DNA of 64,000 nucleotides from CAZYFH01 sp965197395. GTDB taxonomy: Bacteria > Acidobacteriota > Vicinamibacteria > Vicinamibacterales > UBA8438. The DNA is taken from the NCBI GenBank assembly GCA_965197395.1, contig OZ240205.1, forward strand, positions 1,426,001 to 1,490,000, written 5' to 3'. The position numbers and the translations under genes were made by a program. Under the pieces are notes generated by a model that was not told the origin of the DNA, made no database searches, and was given only the letters and a program-made list of their open reading frames with translations. Positions 35,773 through 44,554 of this stretch are shown here, piece after piece (within the stretch, counting starts at the first letter, position 1; every line of letters starts with the position of its first letter).

Positions 35773-37596
35773 ATGGAACGCCGGGTCCTGCTCGCCTTCT
35801 TCCTGTCGTTTTTGGTGCTCTACGCCTATCAGGCGTTGTTCGTGCCGTCCCAGGACCCGTCAGCGGGCGATCTTGCGGGGCCAGCAGCGGCAGCGTCGGG
35901 GTCGGCAGCCGCTGGCCCCGCCGCGCTCGACAGCGGTCGCGCGACGGCGCGTGATCGGGACGCGACCGAGGCGGGGGCCGCGTCGCAACTCCAAGAAACG
36001 CCTGAGGCCGAGGTCGCTGCGGACCCCGTCGCGGCGTCCCCCACCGTCTCCGCCGACACCGCGCGGGACATCGTGGTGGACATGCCTGCGTTCACCGCGG
36101 TGTTCGCGAATCGTGGGGCCGAGCTCGTCAGCTGGAAGCTGAAGAACTATTTCAATGAGGGCACGGACACGCCCGTCGATCTCGTCCCCCGAGAGCTGCC
36201 CCAGGAAGAACCCGCGCCGTTCGCTCTTGCCTTTGCCGACACTGCGCTGACGGCACGCGCTGCGGAGGCGTTGTATCGTGCCACCCGCGACGGCTTCACC
36301 AACATCACGGGTCCGCTGGATGTCGCCGAAGGCGCGACCACCTTGGTCTTCGACTACGAAGAAGCTGCGGGGCTCCGCGTCTCGAAACAATTTCACTTCG
36401 ATCCGGCGCACCCATTCGTGGTGACGGTGACCATCGACGCGACCCTGAATGGTCAGCCGCAGGCGCCGGCGATCCGGTGGGGGCCCGCGCTCGGCGGCGT
36501 CGAGTCGAGCTCCTCGGGGTTCGCCTATCGGGTCGGTCCCCGCGGTGTGCTCTTCGGCGGTGTCCGTCAGCTTGACGGGCGAGTCGAGGAGGGCGTCGAA
36601 CGATCGGACGGCGACGCGATCCACGCCGGGTTCCTGCAGTTCGTCGGCATCGACAACCACTACTTCATCGCCGCCGCGCTGCCGGGTGGTGTCGAGACGG
36701 CCGTCAGCTACCGGGCGGTGCCGCAACCGCCGCTGGCGGACGGCGGCGACGTGCGTAGTCTGATGGCGTTCGATCTCGCCTTTCCTGATGACGACGTCAA
36801 CGAGATGCCGTTCTTTCTCGGCCCGAAGGATTTCGAGATCCTCGAAGCGGCACACGCGACGATGGTGCGTTCCATCGAGTTTGGCTGGTTCGGATGGCTG
36901 GTCGTGCCGCTGCACCGCTCGCTCACGTGGGTCCATGACTACGTCGGCAACTGGGGCTGGTCCATCATCATCCTGACCTTTCTCATCAACATCGTCATCT
37001 TTCCGCTCAAGCACAAGAGCGTGATGTCGATGCGCAAGATGCAGGAGGTCCAGCCGGAGATGAAGGCGATTCAGGAGCGCTACAAGCACCTGAAGACGAC
37101 CGACCCCGACAAGCAGAAGATGAACCAGGAGGTCATGGCGCTGTATCGAGACAAAGGCGTGAATCCTGCGAGCGGCTGTCTCCCGATGCTGCTCACCATG
37201 CCGGTGCTCTTCGCGTTCTACCGCCTGCTGTCGATGTCGATCGAGATCCGGGGCGAGCCGTTTGTCGGGTGGATCACCGACCTGGCGGTGCGGGACCCGC
37301 TGTACATCTTGCCGGCCTTCATGGGTGCGTCGATGGTGGTGCAGCAGCGGATGACGCCGACTCCGGCCGACCCGATGCAACAGAAGATCATGATGTTCAT
37401 GCCGATCATGTTCACCGTCATGATGGCGTTCGCGCCGAGCGGACTCGTCCTCTACTGGATGACGAGCAACGTGCTCGGGATCGGGCAGCAGGTCGCGACC
37501 AACAGGATCATCGGCCCCCCGAAAGTACGAACCGTGCGACCCGCGGCCGAAAGCCGGGCCAAGAAGATCGGCGGCGCCAAGAAAGCTAAAGCGTGA
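35773..37596 (+). CDS. yidC: membrane protein insertase YidC
   Basis: A 607-residue Oxa1/YidC insertase. The first helix (VLLAFFLSFLVLYAYQALFVPSQDP) anchors an Ala, Gly and Asp rich linker of about 80 residues and a large periplasmic beta-domain (about 95-355). The conserved five-helix core begins HDYVGNWGWSIIILTFLINIVIFPLK; the cytoplasmic hairpin is KMQEVQPEMKAIQERY, and GCLPMLLTMPVLFAFYRLL is the signature. The end is Lys-rich (KKIGGAKKAKA), as in many YidC that bind ribosomes. It is followed by khpB after 12 bp. Confidence 0.96.
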   Translation: MERRVLLAFFLSFLVLYAYQALFVPSQDPSAGDLAGPAAAASGSAAAGPAALDSGRATARDRDATEAGAASQLQETPEAEVAADPVAASPTVSADTARDIVVDMPAFTAVFANRGAELVSWKLKNYFNEGTDTPVDLVPRELPQEEPAPFALAFADTALTARAAEALYRATRDGFTNITGPLDVAEGATTLVFDYEEAAGLRVSKQFHFDPAHPFVVTVTIDATLNGQPQAPAIRWGPALGGVESSSSGFAYRVGPRGVLFGGVRQLDGRVEEGVERSDGDAIHAGFLQFVGIDNHYFIAAALPGGVETAVSYRAVPQPPLADGGDVRSLMAFDLAFPDDDVNEMPFFLGPKDFEILEAAHATMVRSIEFGWFGWLVVPLHRSLTWVHDYVGNWGWSIIILTFLINIVIFPLKHKSVMSMRKMQEVQPEMKAIQERYKHLKTTDPDKQKMNQEVMALYRDKGVNPASGCLPMLLTMPVLFAFYRLLSMSIEIRGEPFVGWITDLAVRDPLYILPAFMGASMVVQQRMTPTPADPMQQKIMMFMPIMFTVMMAFAPSGLVLYWMTSNVLGIGQQVATNRIIGPPKVRTVRPAAESRAKKIGGAKKAKA

Positions 37597-37608
37597 AGGA
37601 TCAATGCA

Positions 37609-38061
37609 GTGGGTGACGACTTGAACGCGCGGATGGTGGATTTCGTTCGCGCGGTGGGAACCGCGATGGGGTTGACGCTCGACGTCGCGGCGGAGTCAAT
37701 CGAGGACGGCACGCGGATCACCGTGGCCGGCGATGGCTGTGACCTGTTCCTCCAACGCAAGGCAGCGCCGCTGGACGCGCTGCAACACGTCGTCAGCGCC
37801 GCGTTCCGTCGCGAGCACCCGGGCCGGCACATCGTGGTCGACTGCCTCGACTATCGAAAGAGCAAGGACGCAGAGCTTCGTGAGACCGCGAAGGTGTTGG
37901 CCGAGCGCGCGAACGAAACGGGACAGCCACAGGAGATTGGACCGCTCAACCCCTACGCCCGCCGCATCGTGCACCTGGCGATTGCCGAGGAACCCACCGC
38001 GACGTCGGAGAGCATCGGCGACGCGTTCATGAAGACGGTCGTTATTACCGCCGCGGAGTAA
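37609..38061 (+). CDS. khpB: KhpB/Jag-like RNA-binding protein (KH-R3H)
   Basis: A 150-residue GTG-started protein with a KH-II domain (about 10-85, DGTRITVAGDGCDLFLQRKAAPLDALQHVV) and an R3H domain (PLNPYARRIVHLAIAEEPTATSESIGD). It lacks the N-terminal Jag_N domain of about 60 residues found in many homologues. Family members bind RNA and affect cell division and envelope synthesis. It is between yidC and mnmE in the standard order and is probably co-transcribed with yidC. Confidence 0.88.
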   Translation: MGDDLNARMVDFVRAVGTAMGLTLDVAAESIEDGTRITVAGDGCDLFLQRKAAPLDALQHVVSAAFRREHPGRHIVVDCLDYRKSKDAELRETAKVLAERANETGQPQEIGPLNPYARRIVHLAIAEEPTATSESIGDAFMKTVVITAAE

Positions 38062-38087
38062 GCGGCGTACCCGAGGACCGCGGGGCG

Positions 38088-38152
38088 CAAGGCTCAAGGC
38101 TCAAGGCCACTACGCACCAGCGCTCGTGACGATCCGGACCTAAGCCCTAAGC
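38088..38152. repeat. heptamer tandem arrays in inverted arrangement, khpB-mnmE gap
   Basis: CAAGGCT is repeated three times at 38088-38108 (last copy CAAGGCC) and CCTAAGC twice at 38139-38152. The reverse complement of the left array (CCTTGAG units) resembles the right array (CCTAAGC units), so the two can pair as an imperfect hairpin. It has the same 7-bp period and CCTAAG core as arrays at 47768-47860 and 58297-58362. Confidence 0.7.
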
Positions 38153-38176
38153 CCGGGGGCGGTGTCCCACGCACCC

Positions 38177-39550
38177 ATGTTCGCGACCGATGACACCATC
38201 GTGGCCATTGCCACGCCGCCAGGTGTGGGAGGCATCGGTATCGTGCGCGTGAGCGGGCCGCGGGCCGCACCGATCGCCGGATCGGTGCTGCGAGGCGAGG
38301 CCGCGCTGGAGCCACGTCGCGCGACGCTGCGCGACGTGATCGATCCGCGGTCGGACGGGCGCCCCGTCGACCGAGTGCTGGCCACCTATTTCCCTCGACC
38401 CGGGTCGTATACCGGTGAAGACGTGGTCGAGATCAGCGGGCACGGGAGCCCGGTGTTGCTGCGCGAGATTGTCAGGACCGCCTGCGAGGCCGGAGCCCGC
38501 CTGGCGGAGCCCGGCGAGTTTACGTTCCGTGCCTTTCTCAACGGCCGGCTCGACCTCATCCAAGCGGAAGCGGTCGGAGATCTCGTCGAGGCGGTGACAC
38601 CGCTTCAGGCGCGCGTCGCGTTCGACCAGCTCGAGGGCACCGTGACGGCGCTCGTCGCTGACGTCGATCGCGCGTTGTTCGACCTGATTGCCCGGCTCGA
38701 AGCATCGCTCGACTTCCCCGACGAGGGATATCACTTCGTCCAGCCTGGTGCGGTGGCTGCCGAGACGCGCACCCTTGCGGACCGCATCACGCACCTGCTG
38801 GGCACCGCACAGCAAGGGCGCCTGGTGCGAGAAGGATGTCAAGTCGTCATCCTCGGCAGGCCGAATGTGGGCAAGTCGACGTTGTTCAACCGGTTGCTCG
38901 GCGCGCCGCGGGCGATCGTCACCGAAATGCCAGGCACGACGCGGGATCTGTTGACCGACACGGTCGACCTCGACGGTATCCCGGTGACGCTCGTCGATAC
39001 CGCCGGGTTGCGTGCCACGCGCGACGTCATCGAAGCGGAGGGCGTCAGTCGCGCGCGCGGGGCGCTCCGGGTGGCCTACGTCGTCATCGTGGTCCTCGAT
39101 CGGTCCTGTCCGCTCGGACCCGACGACCTCGGGTTGCTCGCCGACACGGCTGGCACACCCCGCCTCGTGGTCGTCAACAAGATCGATCGGCCCGCGCGCT
39201 GGATGCCGAGCGACGTCGACGCGCTCGGTGACGAACAAGCCGTCGTGAGCGTGTCGCTGCTGGACGCCGACGCCGCGGAGGCGATGCGCGCCACGCTGGC
39301 GCAGGCGCTGTGGACCGGTGGACGGCTGCGTGACCCGCCGTCCATCTCCAACGTGCGGCATATCGAGTTGCTCCAGGCGGCGACCGCCGCCCTGGAGCGG
39401 GCAGCCGGAGCGGCCGAGGCGGCCGCGACCGAAGAGCTGCTGCTCGCCGACCTCCAGGATGCGAGGCGCGCCCTGGAGGAGATCTCCGGTCGCCGCACGC
39501 CGGATGCGGTCCTCGAGCGGATCTTCGAGCGGTTCTGTATCGGAAAGTGA
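38177..39550 (+). CDS. mnmE: tRNA modification GTPase MnmE
   Basis: MnmE with MnmG installs the 5-(carboxymethyl)aminomethyl group on wobble U34 of tRNAs. The N-terminal folate-binding domain begins MFATDDTIVAIATPPGVGG. The G domain shows P-loop GRPNVGKSTLFNR (about 234), EMPGTTRDL, DTAGLRATRD and NKID. The C-terminal CIGK motif is present at the very end. I use the ATG at 38177; GTG at 38162 adds five residues. Next to its partner mnmG. Confidence 0.95.
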   Translation: MFATDDTIVAIATPPGVGGIGIVRVSGPRAAPIAGSVLRGEAALEPRRATLRDVIDPRSDGRPVDRVLATYFPRPGSYTGEDVVEISGHGSPVLLREIVRTACEAGARLAEPGEFTFRAFLNGRLDLIQAEAVGDLVEAVTPLQARVAFDQLEGTVTALVADVDRALFDLIARLEASLDFPDEGYHFVQPGAVAAETRTLADRITHLLGTAQQGRLVREGCQVVILGRPNVGKSTLFNRLLGAPRAIVTEMPGTTRDLLTDTVDLDGIPVTLVDTAGLRATRDVIEAEGVSRARGALRVAYVVIVVLDRSCPLGPDDLGLLADTAGTPRLVVVNKIDRPARWMPSDVDALGDEQAVVSVSLLDADAAEAMRATLAQALWTGGRLRDPPSISNVRHIELLQAATAALERAAGAAEAAATEELLLADLQDARRALEEISGRRTPDAVLERIFERFCIGK

Positions 39551-39576
39551 TTGGTTCCAAGACATTCCGAAGCTCG

Positions 39577-41448
39577 ATGACCACCCATTTCGACATCATC
39601 GTCGTCGGCGCAGGGCACGCCGGTTGTGAAGCGGCGCACGCCGCGGCGCGCTTGGGCTGCTCGGTCGGCCTGTGCACGCTGTCAGACGAGACCGTCGCGT
39701 TGATGCCGTGCAACCCCGCCGTCGGGGGCACCGCGAAGGGGCACCTGGTTCGGGAGATAGATGCGCTCGGCGGATTGATGGCGCGCGCCATCGACGCGAC
39801 GGGTATCCAGTTCAAGCTGCTCAACCGCAGCCGCGGCCCGGCGGTCTGGTCACCGCGGGCGCAGGCCGACAAGCATCGCTACGGCGCGTGGATGAGGGAC
39901 GCCCTCCGCCGCCAGCCGGGTATCGACTGGATTCTCGAGCGCGTCGGCAAAGTCGTCGTCGAGGGCACCCGCGTGAGGGGTATCGAACTGGAATCCGACG
40001 GCCGCGCCGGCGAGCGGCTGTCGTGCGACGCGCTTGTCGTGACGACGGGGACGTTTCTCAACGGCGTGATCCACGTCGGACAGGACCGGTGGCCGGCGGG
40101 GCGGGCGGGCGAGCCGCCGTCGGAAACACTGGCCAGCTCACTGAAAGCGCACGGTTTCGCGTGGGGGCGGTTGAAGACCGGCACCCCGCCACGGCTCGAC
40201 CGTCGCAGCCTGGACTTCACTCGGTTCGAAGAAGCCCTGGGGGATCAGCCGCCCGTGCCGTTCTCGTTCCTGACCGACGGCATTACTCGTCCCTCCGTCC
40301 CTTGCCACCTCCTGCACACGAACGACCGCGTGCGAGAGCTCGTGTGCGCGAACATCGATCGGTCGCCGCTGTACAACGGCCAGATCAGCGGTATCGGACC
40401 GCGCTACTGTCCGTCACTGGAAGACAAGATCATGCGCTTCCCCGACCGGGAGCGGCACCACGTCTTCCTCGAACCGGAAGGCCTCGACGTCGACGAGATC
40501 TACGTCAACGGGTACTCGATGAGCCTGCCGACGGAAGTGCAGACCGCGCTTGTGCATGCGCTGCCCGGGCTCGAGGCTGCCGTGTTGCTCCGGCCCGGCT
40601 ATGCGGTCGAGTACGACTTCATCCAACCGACGGAGCTCTCGCGATCACTGGAGACCAACCGCCTCGACGGCCTGTTCCTCGCGGGTCAAATCAACGGGAC
40701 GTCCGGCTATGAAGAAGCCGCCGCCCAGGGACTGCTTGCCGGCATCAACGCGGCGCGGCGAGTGCGGCGCGAAGACCCGTTCGTGCTGAGGCGCGACGAG
40801 GCGTATGTCGGCATCCTCGCCGACGACCTGACGACCACCGGGTGCCTCGAGCCGTACCGGATGTTCACGTCGCGCGCCGAGCATCGCCTGTTGCTCCGGA
40901 TCGACAACGCCGATCTGCGATTGACTCCCCGTGGTCGCGACGTGGGCCTCGTGAGCGACGCACGCTGGGAACGGTTCGAGGCGCGGCGCGCGCGGTTCGA
41001 GCAGAACATGCGACGCGTGAGACGGACCACGATCACCCTGGGCGACGGCACCCGGGCACGCGCGTCACGTGCGCTACGGCGCCCGGAGACGAGGTTGGCG
41101 GACTTCGTGGCTGCCGGGGAGCTCAGCCTGTGTGTCGCGGACGGCCAGGACCACGTCGACGTGGCGAGCGTCGAGACGGAATTCCGATACGCCGGCTATC
41201 TGGAGCGCCAGGTGAAGGTCGTCGACCGCGCGCGGCGCGACGAGGGGCGTGCGATCCCACGCGGACTGCCCTTCGACTCGGTACCCGGGCTCTCGCGCGA
41301 GGTGGTTCAGCGCCTCACAGAGGTTCGACCTGAAACGCTGGGCCAGGCGCAACGGGTGCCCGGCGTGACGCCGGCCGCGGTCGCCGTGATCGGCGCCTAT
41401 ATGGGCCGAATGGGCCGAATGGGCCGAATGTCGAGCGCGCGCCGATGA
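39577..41448 (+). CDS. mnmG: tRNA uridine-5-carboxymethylaminomethyl enzyme MnmG
   Basis: A 623-residue FAD protein, partner of MnmE. FAD binding is shown by DIIVVGAGHAGCEAAHAAARLG; NPAVGGTAKGHLVREIDALGG and QINGTSGYEEAAAQGLLAGINAA are family signatures, and CxxC-like catalytic regions are normal. The ATG at 39577 precedes MTTHFD; the frame starts ten codons earlier within the mnmE end. The last residues are unusual: MGRMGRMGRMSSARR, from three copies of a 9-bp repeat (41400-41430), so the C-terminal tail has been extended by slippage. Confidence 0.95.
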   Translation: MTTHFDIIVVGAGHAGCEAAHAAARLGCSVGLCTLSDETVALMPCNPAVGGTAKGHLVREIDALGGLMARAIDATGIQFKLLNRSRGPAVWSPRAQADKHRYGAWMRDALRRQPGIDWILERVGKVVVEGTRVRGIELESDGRAGERLSCDALVVTTGTFLNGVIHVGQDRWPAGRAGEPPSETLASSLKAHGFAWGRLKTGTPPRLDRRSLDFTRFEEALGDQPPVPFSFLTDGITRPSVPCHLLHTNDRVRELVCANIDRSPLYNGQISGIGPRYCPSLEDKIMRFPDRERHHVFLEPEGLDVDEIYVNGYSMSLPTEVQTALVHALPGLEAAVLLRPGYAVEYDFIQPTELSRSLETNRLDGLFLAGQINGTSGYEEAAAQGLLAGINAARRVRREDPFVLRRDEAYVGILADDLTTTGCLEPYRMFTSRAEHRLLLRIDNADLRLTPRGRDVGLVSDARWERFEARRARFEQNMRRVRRTTITLGDGTRARASRALRRPETRLADFVAAGELSLCVADGQDHVDVASVETEFRYAGYLERQVKVVDRARRDEGRAIPRGLPFDSVPGLSREVVQRLTEVRPETLGQAQRVPGVTPAAVAVIGAYMGRMGRMGRMSSARR

Positions 41449-41487
41449 GGGAAGACACCGACCGGGGGGACGGGACGGCAAACCAAC

Positions 41488-42156
41488 GTGGTCGCTAGAA
41501 CAGCATCGCCGCCCAAGCGGCGCAATCTGACCCGGCGGCTGTTGCGTCGGGCTGAGCGCGCCCGCGTGCCACTCACCGAAGCGGTCGCGAAGCGCCTCTG
41601 CGCGTACGTCGAGCTGCTCGGACGGTGGAACGAGCGCATGAACCTCACGGGGCTAGACCTGGACGATGCGGGGCTGGACAGGCTGGTCATCGAGCCACTG
41701 GCCGCCCGGTCGCATCTGCCGGCGAGCGCCGCGCTGATCGATATCGGCTCCGGCGGCGGCTCGCCGGCCATCCCGTTGAAGCTGGCCGTTCCCGGCGTCG
41801 CCCTCCGCATGGTGGAGGCCAAGACCCGGAAGGCGGCGTTTCTCCGTGAAGCCGTTCGCCAGCTGGACCTGGATCGCACGGACGTCGAATCTCGCCGTTA
41901 CGAGCAGCTGTTGGCGAGACCGGAGCTTCACGAAGCGCACGATGTGTTGACGCTGCGGGCGGTTCGTCTCGAAGCACGACTGCTCCGCGGTCTACAGGCC
42001 TTCGTCGCGCCCGGGGGGGCGATCCTGCTGTTCCGCGGCGGGAGTGGCTCGGACGTTCCGGCAGACCTTCAACCGCCCCTGGTGTGGGAGGCGACGCTCT
42101 CGCTGGTCGAGTCACTTCGGAGCCGACTCGTTGTCGTGCGTAAGCTCCGCTTGTGA
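41488..42156 (+). CDS. rsmG: 16S rRNA (guanine527-N7)-methyltransferase
   Basis: A 222-residue class I methyltransferase for G527 of 16S rRNA. The N-terminal helices contain LGRWNERMNLTG; the cofactor motif reads DIGSGGGSPAIPLKLA, where most homologues have D(V/I)GSGAGFPGI. It is followed by VEAKTRKAAFLREA, also typical, and VLTLRAV. The start is GTG at 41488. The changes in the cofactor loop are conservative apart from Phe to Ser. It closes the rpmH-rsmG run; the ParAB genes follow after about 750 bp. Confidence 0.92.
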   Translation: MVARTASPPKRRNLTRRLLRRAERARVPLTEAVAKRLCAYVELLGRWNERMNLTGLDLDDAGLDRLVIEPLAARSHLPASAALIDIGSGGGSPAIPLKLAVPGVALRMVEAKTRKAAFLREAVRQLDLDRTDVESRRYEQLLARPELHEAHDVLTLRAVRLEARLLRGLQAFVAPGGAILLFRGGSGSDVPADLQPPLVWEATLSLVESLRSRLVVVRKLRL

Positions 42157-42184
42157 GAAAGCGAATACAATACGAAACTACATC

Positions 42185-42451
42185 CTATTGTAAGTCGTCC
42201 AATCCAGGAGCGATGGCAACCGGAGCATTGTCCATTGTCCATTGTCCATTGTCCAGGGTCCCTTGCAGGTACCCAACGACCGCAAGAATGGCCGCGACGA
42301 TGATGAGCGCGATGAGTGTCCGTGGCCGTTTCGTGCGTTCCATGGCTTTCCATGGTCCAGCCAACCCGCCCTCCACGAATGATCGCCAAACCTGCGCGCG
42401 TGACTCGTGGGTCGTTCCGGCCGGGCTAGTCGCGGATTCTATAGCGGACAC
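42185..42451 (-). CDS. possible small single-span membrane protein
   Basis: An 88-residue frame on the minus strand, or 52 residues from an internal ATG at 42343 (MERTKRPRTL). It has one convincing transmembrane segment, LIALIIVAAILAVVGYL, preceded by Arg and Lys. The C-terminal DNGQWTMDN is coded by the heptamer array at 42226-42253. No family is recognised. The gap between rsmG and parA is long enough for a gene, but conservation is unknown. Confidence 0.35.
   Translation of the reverse strand: MSAIESATSPAGTTHESRAQVWRSFVEGGLAGPWKAMERTKRPRTLIALIIVAAILAVVGYLQGTLDNGQWTMDNAPVAIAPGLDDLQ
42226..42253. repeat. CATTGTC heptamer, four tandem copies
   Basis: CATTGTC is repeated exactly four times in 28 bp, followed by CAGGG. 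It shares the 7-bp period of the other intergenic arrays but not the CCTAAG core, and I see no inverted partner nearby. It lies about 70 bp after rsmG. Confidence 0.75.
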
Positions 42452-42652
42452 CAGCAGCGCACGCGAGGCCCATCCAGTCAGACCCGATGCGGATCGTTTG
42501 GTTCCGCTGTGGCGCTAGTGTGTGCAGCTCAAGGGCCTTATTAGCAGCGGACCGGACCGTCTGAAGCTGTACCGAAGTGCACAGCGACTGCGACGCGCTC
42601 GCGGCGCGATTCCGCGATTGCAATGTGCCCGCAATTCGGAAGATTAGCTGAA

Positions 42653-42668
42653 TGTTCCACGTGGAACG
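42653..42668. other. parS-like centromere site
   Basis: TGTTCCACGTGGAACG closely matches the parS consensus TGTTTCACGTGAAACA, differing symmetrically at the fourth and fifth arm positions; the 14-bp core GTTCCACGTGGAAC is a perfect palindrome. It is 234 bp upstream of parA. ParB binds such sites and spreads to load SMC and segregate the origin. Confidence 0.85.
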
Positions 42669-42826
42669 TCATCATCGTCCGCATCCGATTGCGCTGGCCA
42701 ATCTCCGCCGGCCGCCGCTGATGCCACTAAGTGTCCCTGTGGGGGCTAGGTTTCGATGGCCGGATTATTCTTGACCGTGCGCCAAGCACAGAGTTACGAT
42801 ATCAGTGGTTGCTCACAACCTATAAC

Positions 42827-42859
42827 AACCTAATATTTTTAGGTTATACAACATATAAT
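42827..42859 (+). promoter_or_regulatory. AT-rich hairpin and -10 element upstream of parA
   Basis: AACCTAA (42827-42833), loop TATTT and TTAGGTT (42839-42845) form a 7-bp hairpin in a very AT-rich patch. TATAAT at 42854-42859 is a perfect -10, 43 bases before the parA ATG. The inverted repeat sits where a -35 and operator would be, so it could be an operator. No good -35 was found. Confidence 0.45.
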
Positions 42860-42901
42860 GAGCGGTCTCTAGAGGCTCTGCACGCTCGTTGAACCCAGAT
42901 C

Positions 42902-43699
42902 ATGGGCACGAATAAGATCTTCGCGGTAGCAAACCAGAAGGGCGGTGTCGGGAAGACGACGACCGCGATCAACCTCGCGGCCTCGTTGGCCTTGGCGGAT
43001 CGCACGGTGCTGATCGTGGATATGGATCCGCAGGCCAACCTGACGAGCGGGATCGGTCTCAAGGGCGGCGCAACCGGAGCCGGGACGATCTACGAGGCGC
43101 TCACGGCCGACGCTGTTCCCGATATCGGGGCATTCGTCGTGCCGACCGAGGTCGACGGGTTATCCCTCCTGCCCGCCAACCGCGATCTGACGGGCGCCGA
43201 GATCGAGCTCGTCTCCATGCCGCGGCGCGAGAGCCGGCTCCGGCCGTTGCTCGCCCAGGCTCGGGACCGATTCGACTACGTCTTCATCGATACACCACCC
43301 TCGCTCGGCTTGCTCACGCTCAACGCCTTGGTGGCGGCTGATGCGGTGCTCATCCCGCTCACGTGTGAGTACTTCGCCCTTGAAGGGCTGGCCGAGCTAA
43401 CCGCGACGTTGCAACGCGTGCAGGCGCAGCTGAACCCGGATCTGGAGATCGCTGGCGTGCTCTTGACGATGGCCGACCGGCGCACGAATCTCGGCCAGCA
43501 GGTGGCGGGCGAGGTACGCGCATTCTTTCGCGAGAAGGTGTTCGAGACGATGATTCCACGGAACGTCCGCTTGGGCGAGGCGCCGAGCCATGGCTTGCCT
43601 GCCATGCTCTACGACGTCAAGTGCAGGGGCGCGGTCGCGTACGTGACGCTGGCACGCGAGTTCCTCGCGGCGGGGCGCGCGCCGATGGCAGCGGGGTAG
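42902..43699 (+). CDS. parA: chromosome-partitioning ATPase ParA (Soj)
   Basis: A 265-residue deviant Walker ATPase that moves or positions ParB-bound origins. The deviant P-loop is KGGVGKTTT (13-21), Walker A' is IVDMDPQANLTSG and the later block FIDTPPSLGLLTLNAL is also diagnostic. Short N-terminus is chromosomal Soj type rather than plasmid type. The parB GTG begins 6 bp after its stop. A parS-like site lies upstream. Confidence 0.95.
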   Translation: MGTNKIFAVANQKGGVGKTTTAINLAASLALADRTVLIVDMDPQANLTSGIGLKGGATGAGTIYEALTADAVPDIGAFVVPTEVDGLSLLPANRDLTGAEIELVSMPRRESRLRPLLAQARDRFDYVFIDTPPSLGLLTLNALVAADAVLIPLTCEYFALEGLAELTATLQRVQAQLNPDLEIAGVLLTMADRRTNLGQQVAGEVRAFFREKVFETMIPRNVRLGEAPSHGLPAMLYDVKCRGAVAYVTLAREFLAAGRAPMAAG

Positions 43700-43705
43700 C
43701 GAGCA

Positions 43706-44554
43706 GTGCCCGAGAAGCGGCCGGCGCTGGGACGTGGTCTGCGGGCGTTGATTCCCGACGCGCCGTCAGCACCGCCCGAGTCCACCCGAGAGGTCGATCT
43801 CGACCTGCTGCGCCCCAATCGCGATCAACCGCGACGCGCCATCGAGGACACCCATCTGGAAGAGCTCGCGCAGTCGATACGCGCGCACGGCATCATCCAG
43901 CCGATCCTCGTCGCCCGTCAGGACGACGGCTCGTTCGAGATCGTCGCCGGCGAGCGGCGCTGGCGCGCGGCCCAGCGCGCCGGGTTACTGCGCGTCCCGG
44001 TGGTCGTGCGCGATGTCGCGCACAGCAAGCGCCTCGAGCTCGCCCTCATCGAGAACATTCAGCGGGAGAACCTGAATCCGATCGAGCAGGCGGCGGCGTA
44101 TGCTCGTCTGGCCGAGGAGTTCGGGCTGACCCAGGAGCAGATCGCGCGCTCGGTCGGCCGAGACCGCGCCACGGTGGCGAACTACCAGCGGCTGCTCGGG
44201 CTCCCGGCTGAGGTCCGTGCCGAGCTCGCCGCCGGTACGCTGACGATGGGTCATGCGCGAGCGATCGCGGGACTCGCTGACGAACGCGCGCAGCGACACG
44301 CCGCGCGTGAAATCCGTGCGCACGACCTGTCGGTGCGCGAGACCGAGGCGCTGGTCAAACGCATCTCGGGCCCGAAACGTCCGGCGGCCACGCCAGAGGC
44401 GACCGACGTGCACACACGGGCCGCGGAGGAGCGACTGAAGATCGCCCTGGGCACCAGAGTCCGCATCGTGCGTCGTGGCACACGCGGCCGGATCGAAGTC
44501 GCCTTCGCCTCGGAAGCCGAGCTGCAGCGCCTCTATGACCAGCTGACCAGCTGA
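43706..44554 (+). CDS. parB: chromosome-partitioning protein ParB (Spo0J)
   Basis: A 282-residue GTG-started ParB. The N-terminus KRPALGRGLRALIP is typical. The CTP-binding/ParB-Srx domain shows IIQPILVA and GERRWRAAQRAG, then ALIENIQRENLNPIEQA; the helix-turn-helix LTQEQIARSVGRDRATVANYQRLL reads parS. The C-terminal dimerisation segment starts about 225 (RAAEERLKIALGTRV). Its last codons fall inside three copies of an 8-bp repeat (44537-44560), so the end YDQLTS is repeat-derived. Confidence 0.95.
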   Translation: MPEKRPALGRGLRALIPDAPSAPPESTREVDLDLLRPNRDQPRRAIEDTHLEELAQSIRAHGIIQPILVARQDDGSFEIVAGERRWRAAQRAGLLRVPVVVRDVAHSKRLELALIENIQRENLNPIEQAAAYARLAEEFGLTQEQIARSVGRDRATVANYQRLLGLPAEVRAELAAGTLTMGHARAIAGLADERAQRHAAREIRAHDLSVRETEALVKRISGPKRPAATPEATDVHTRAAEERLKIALGTRVRIVRRGTRGRIEVAFASEAELQRLYDQLTS

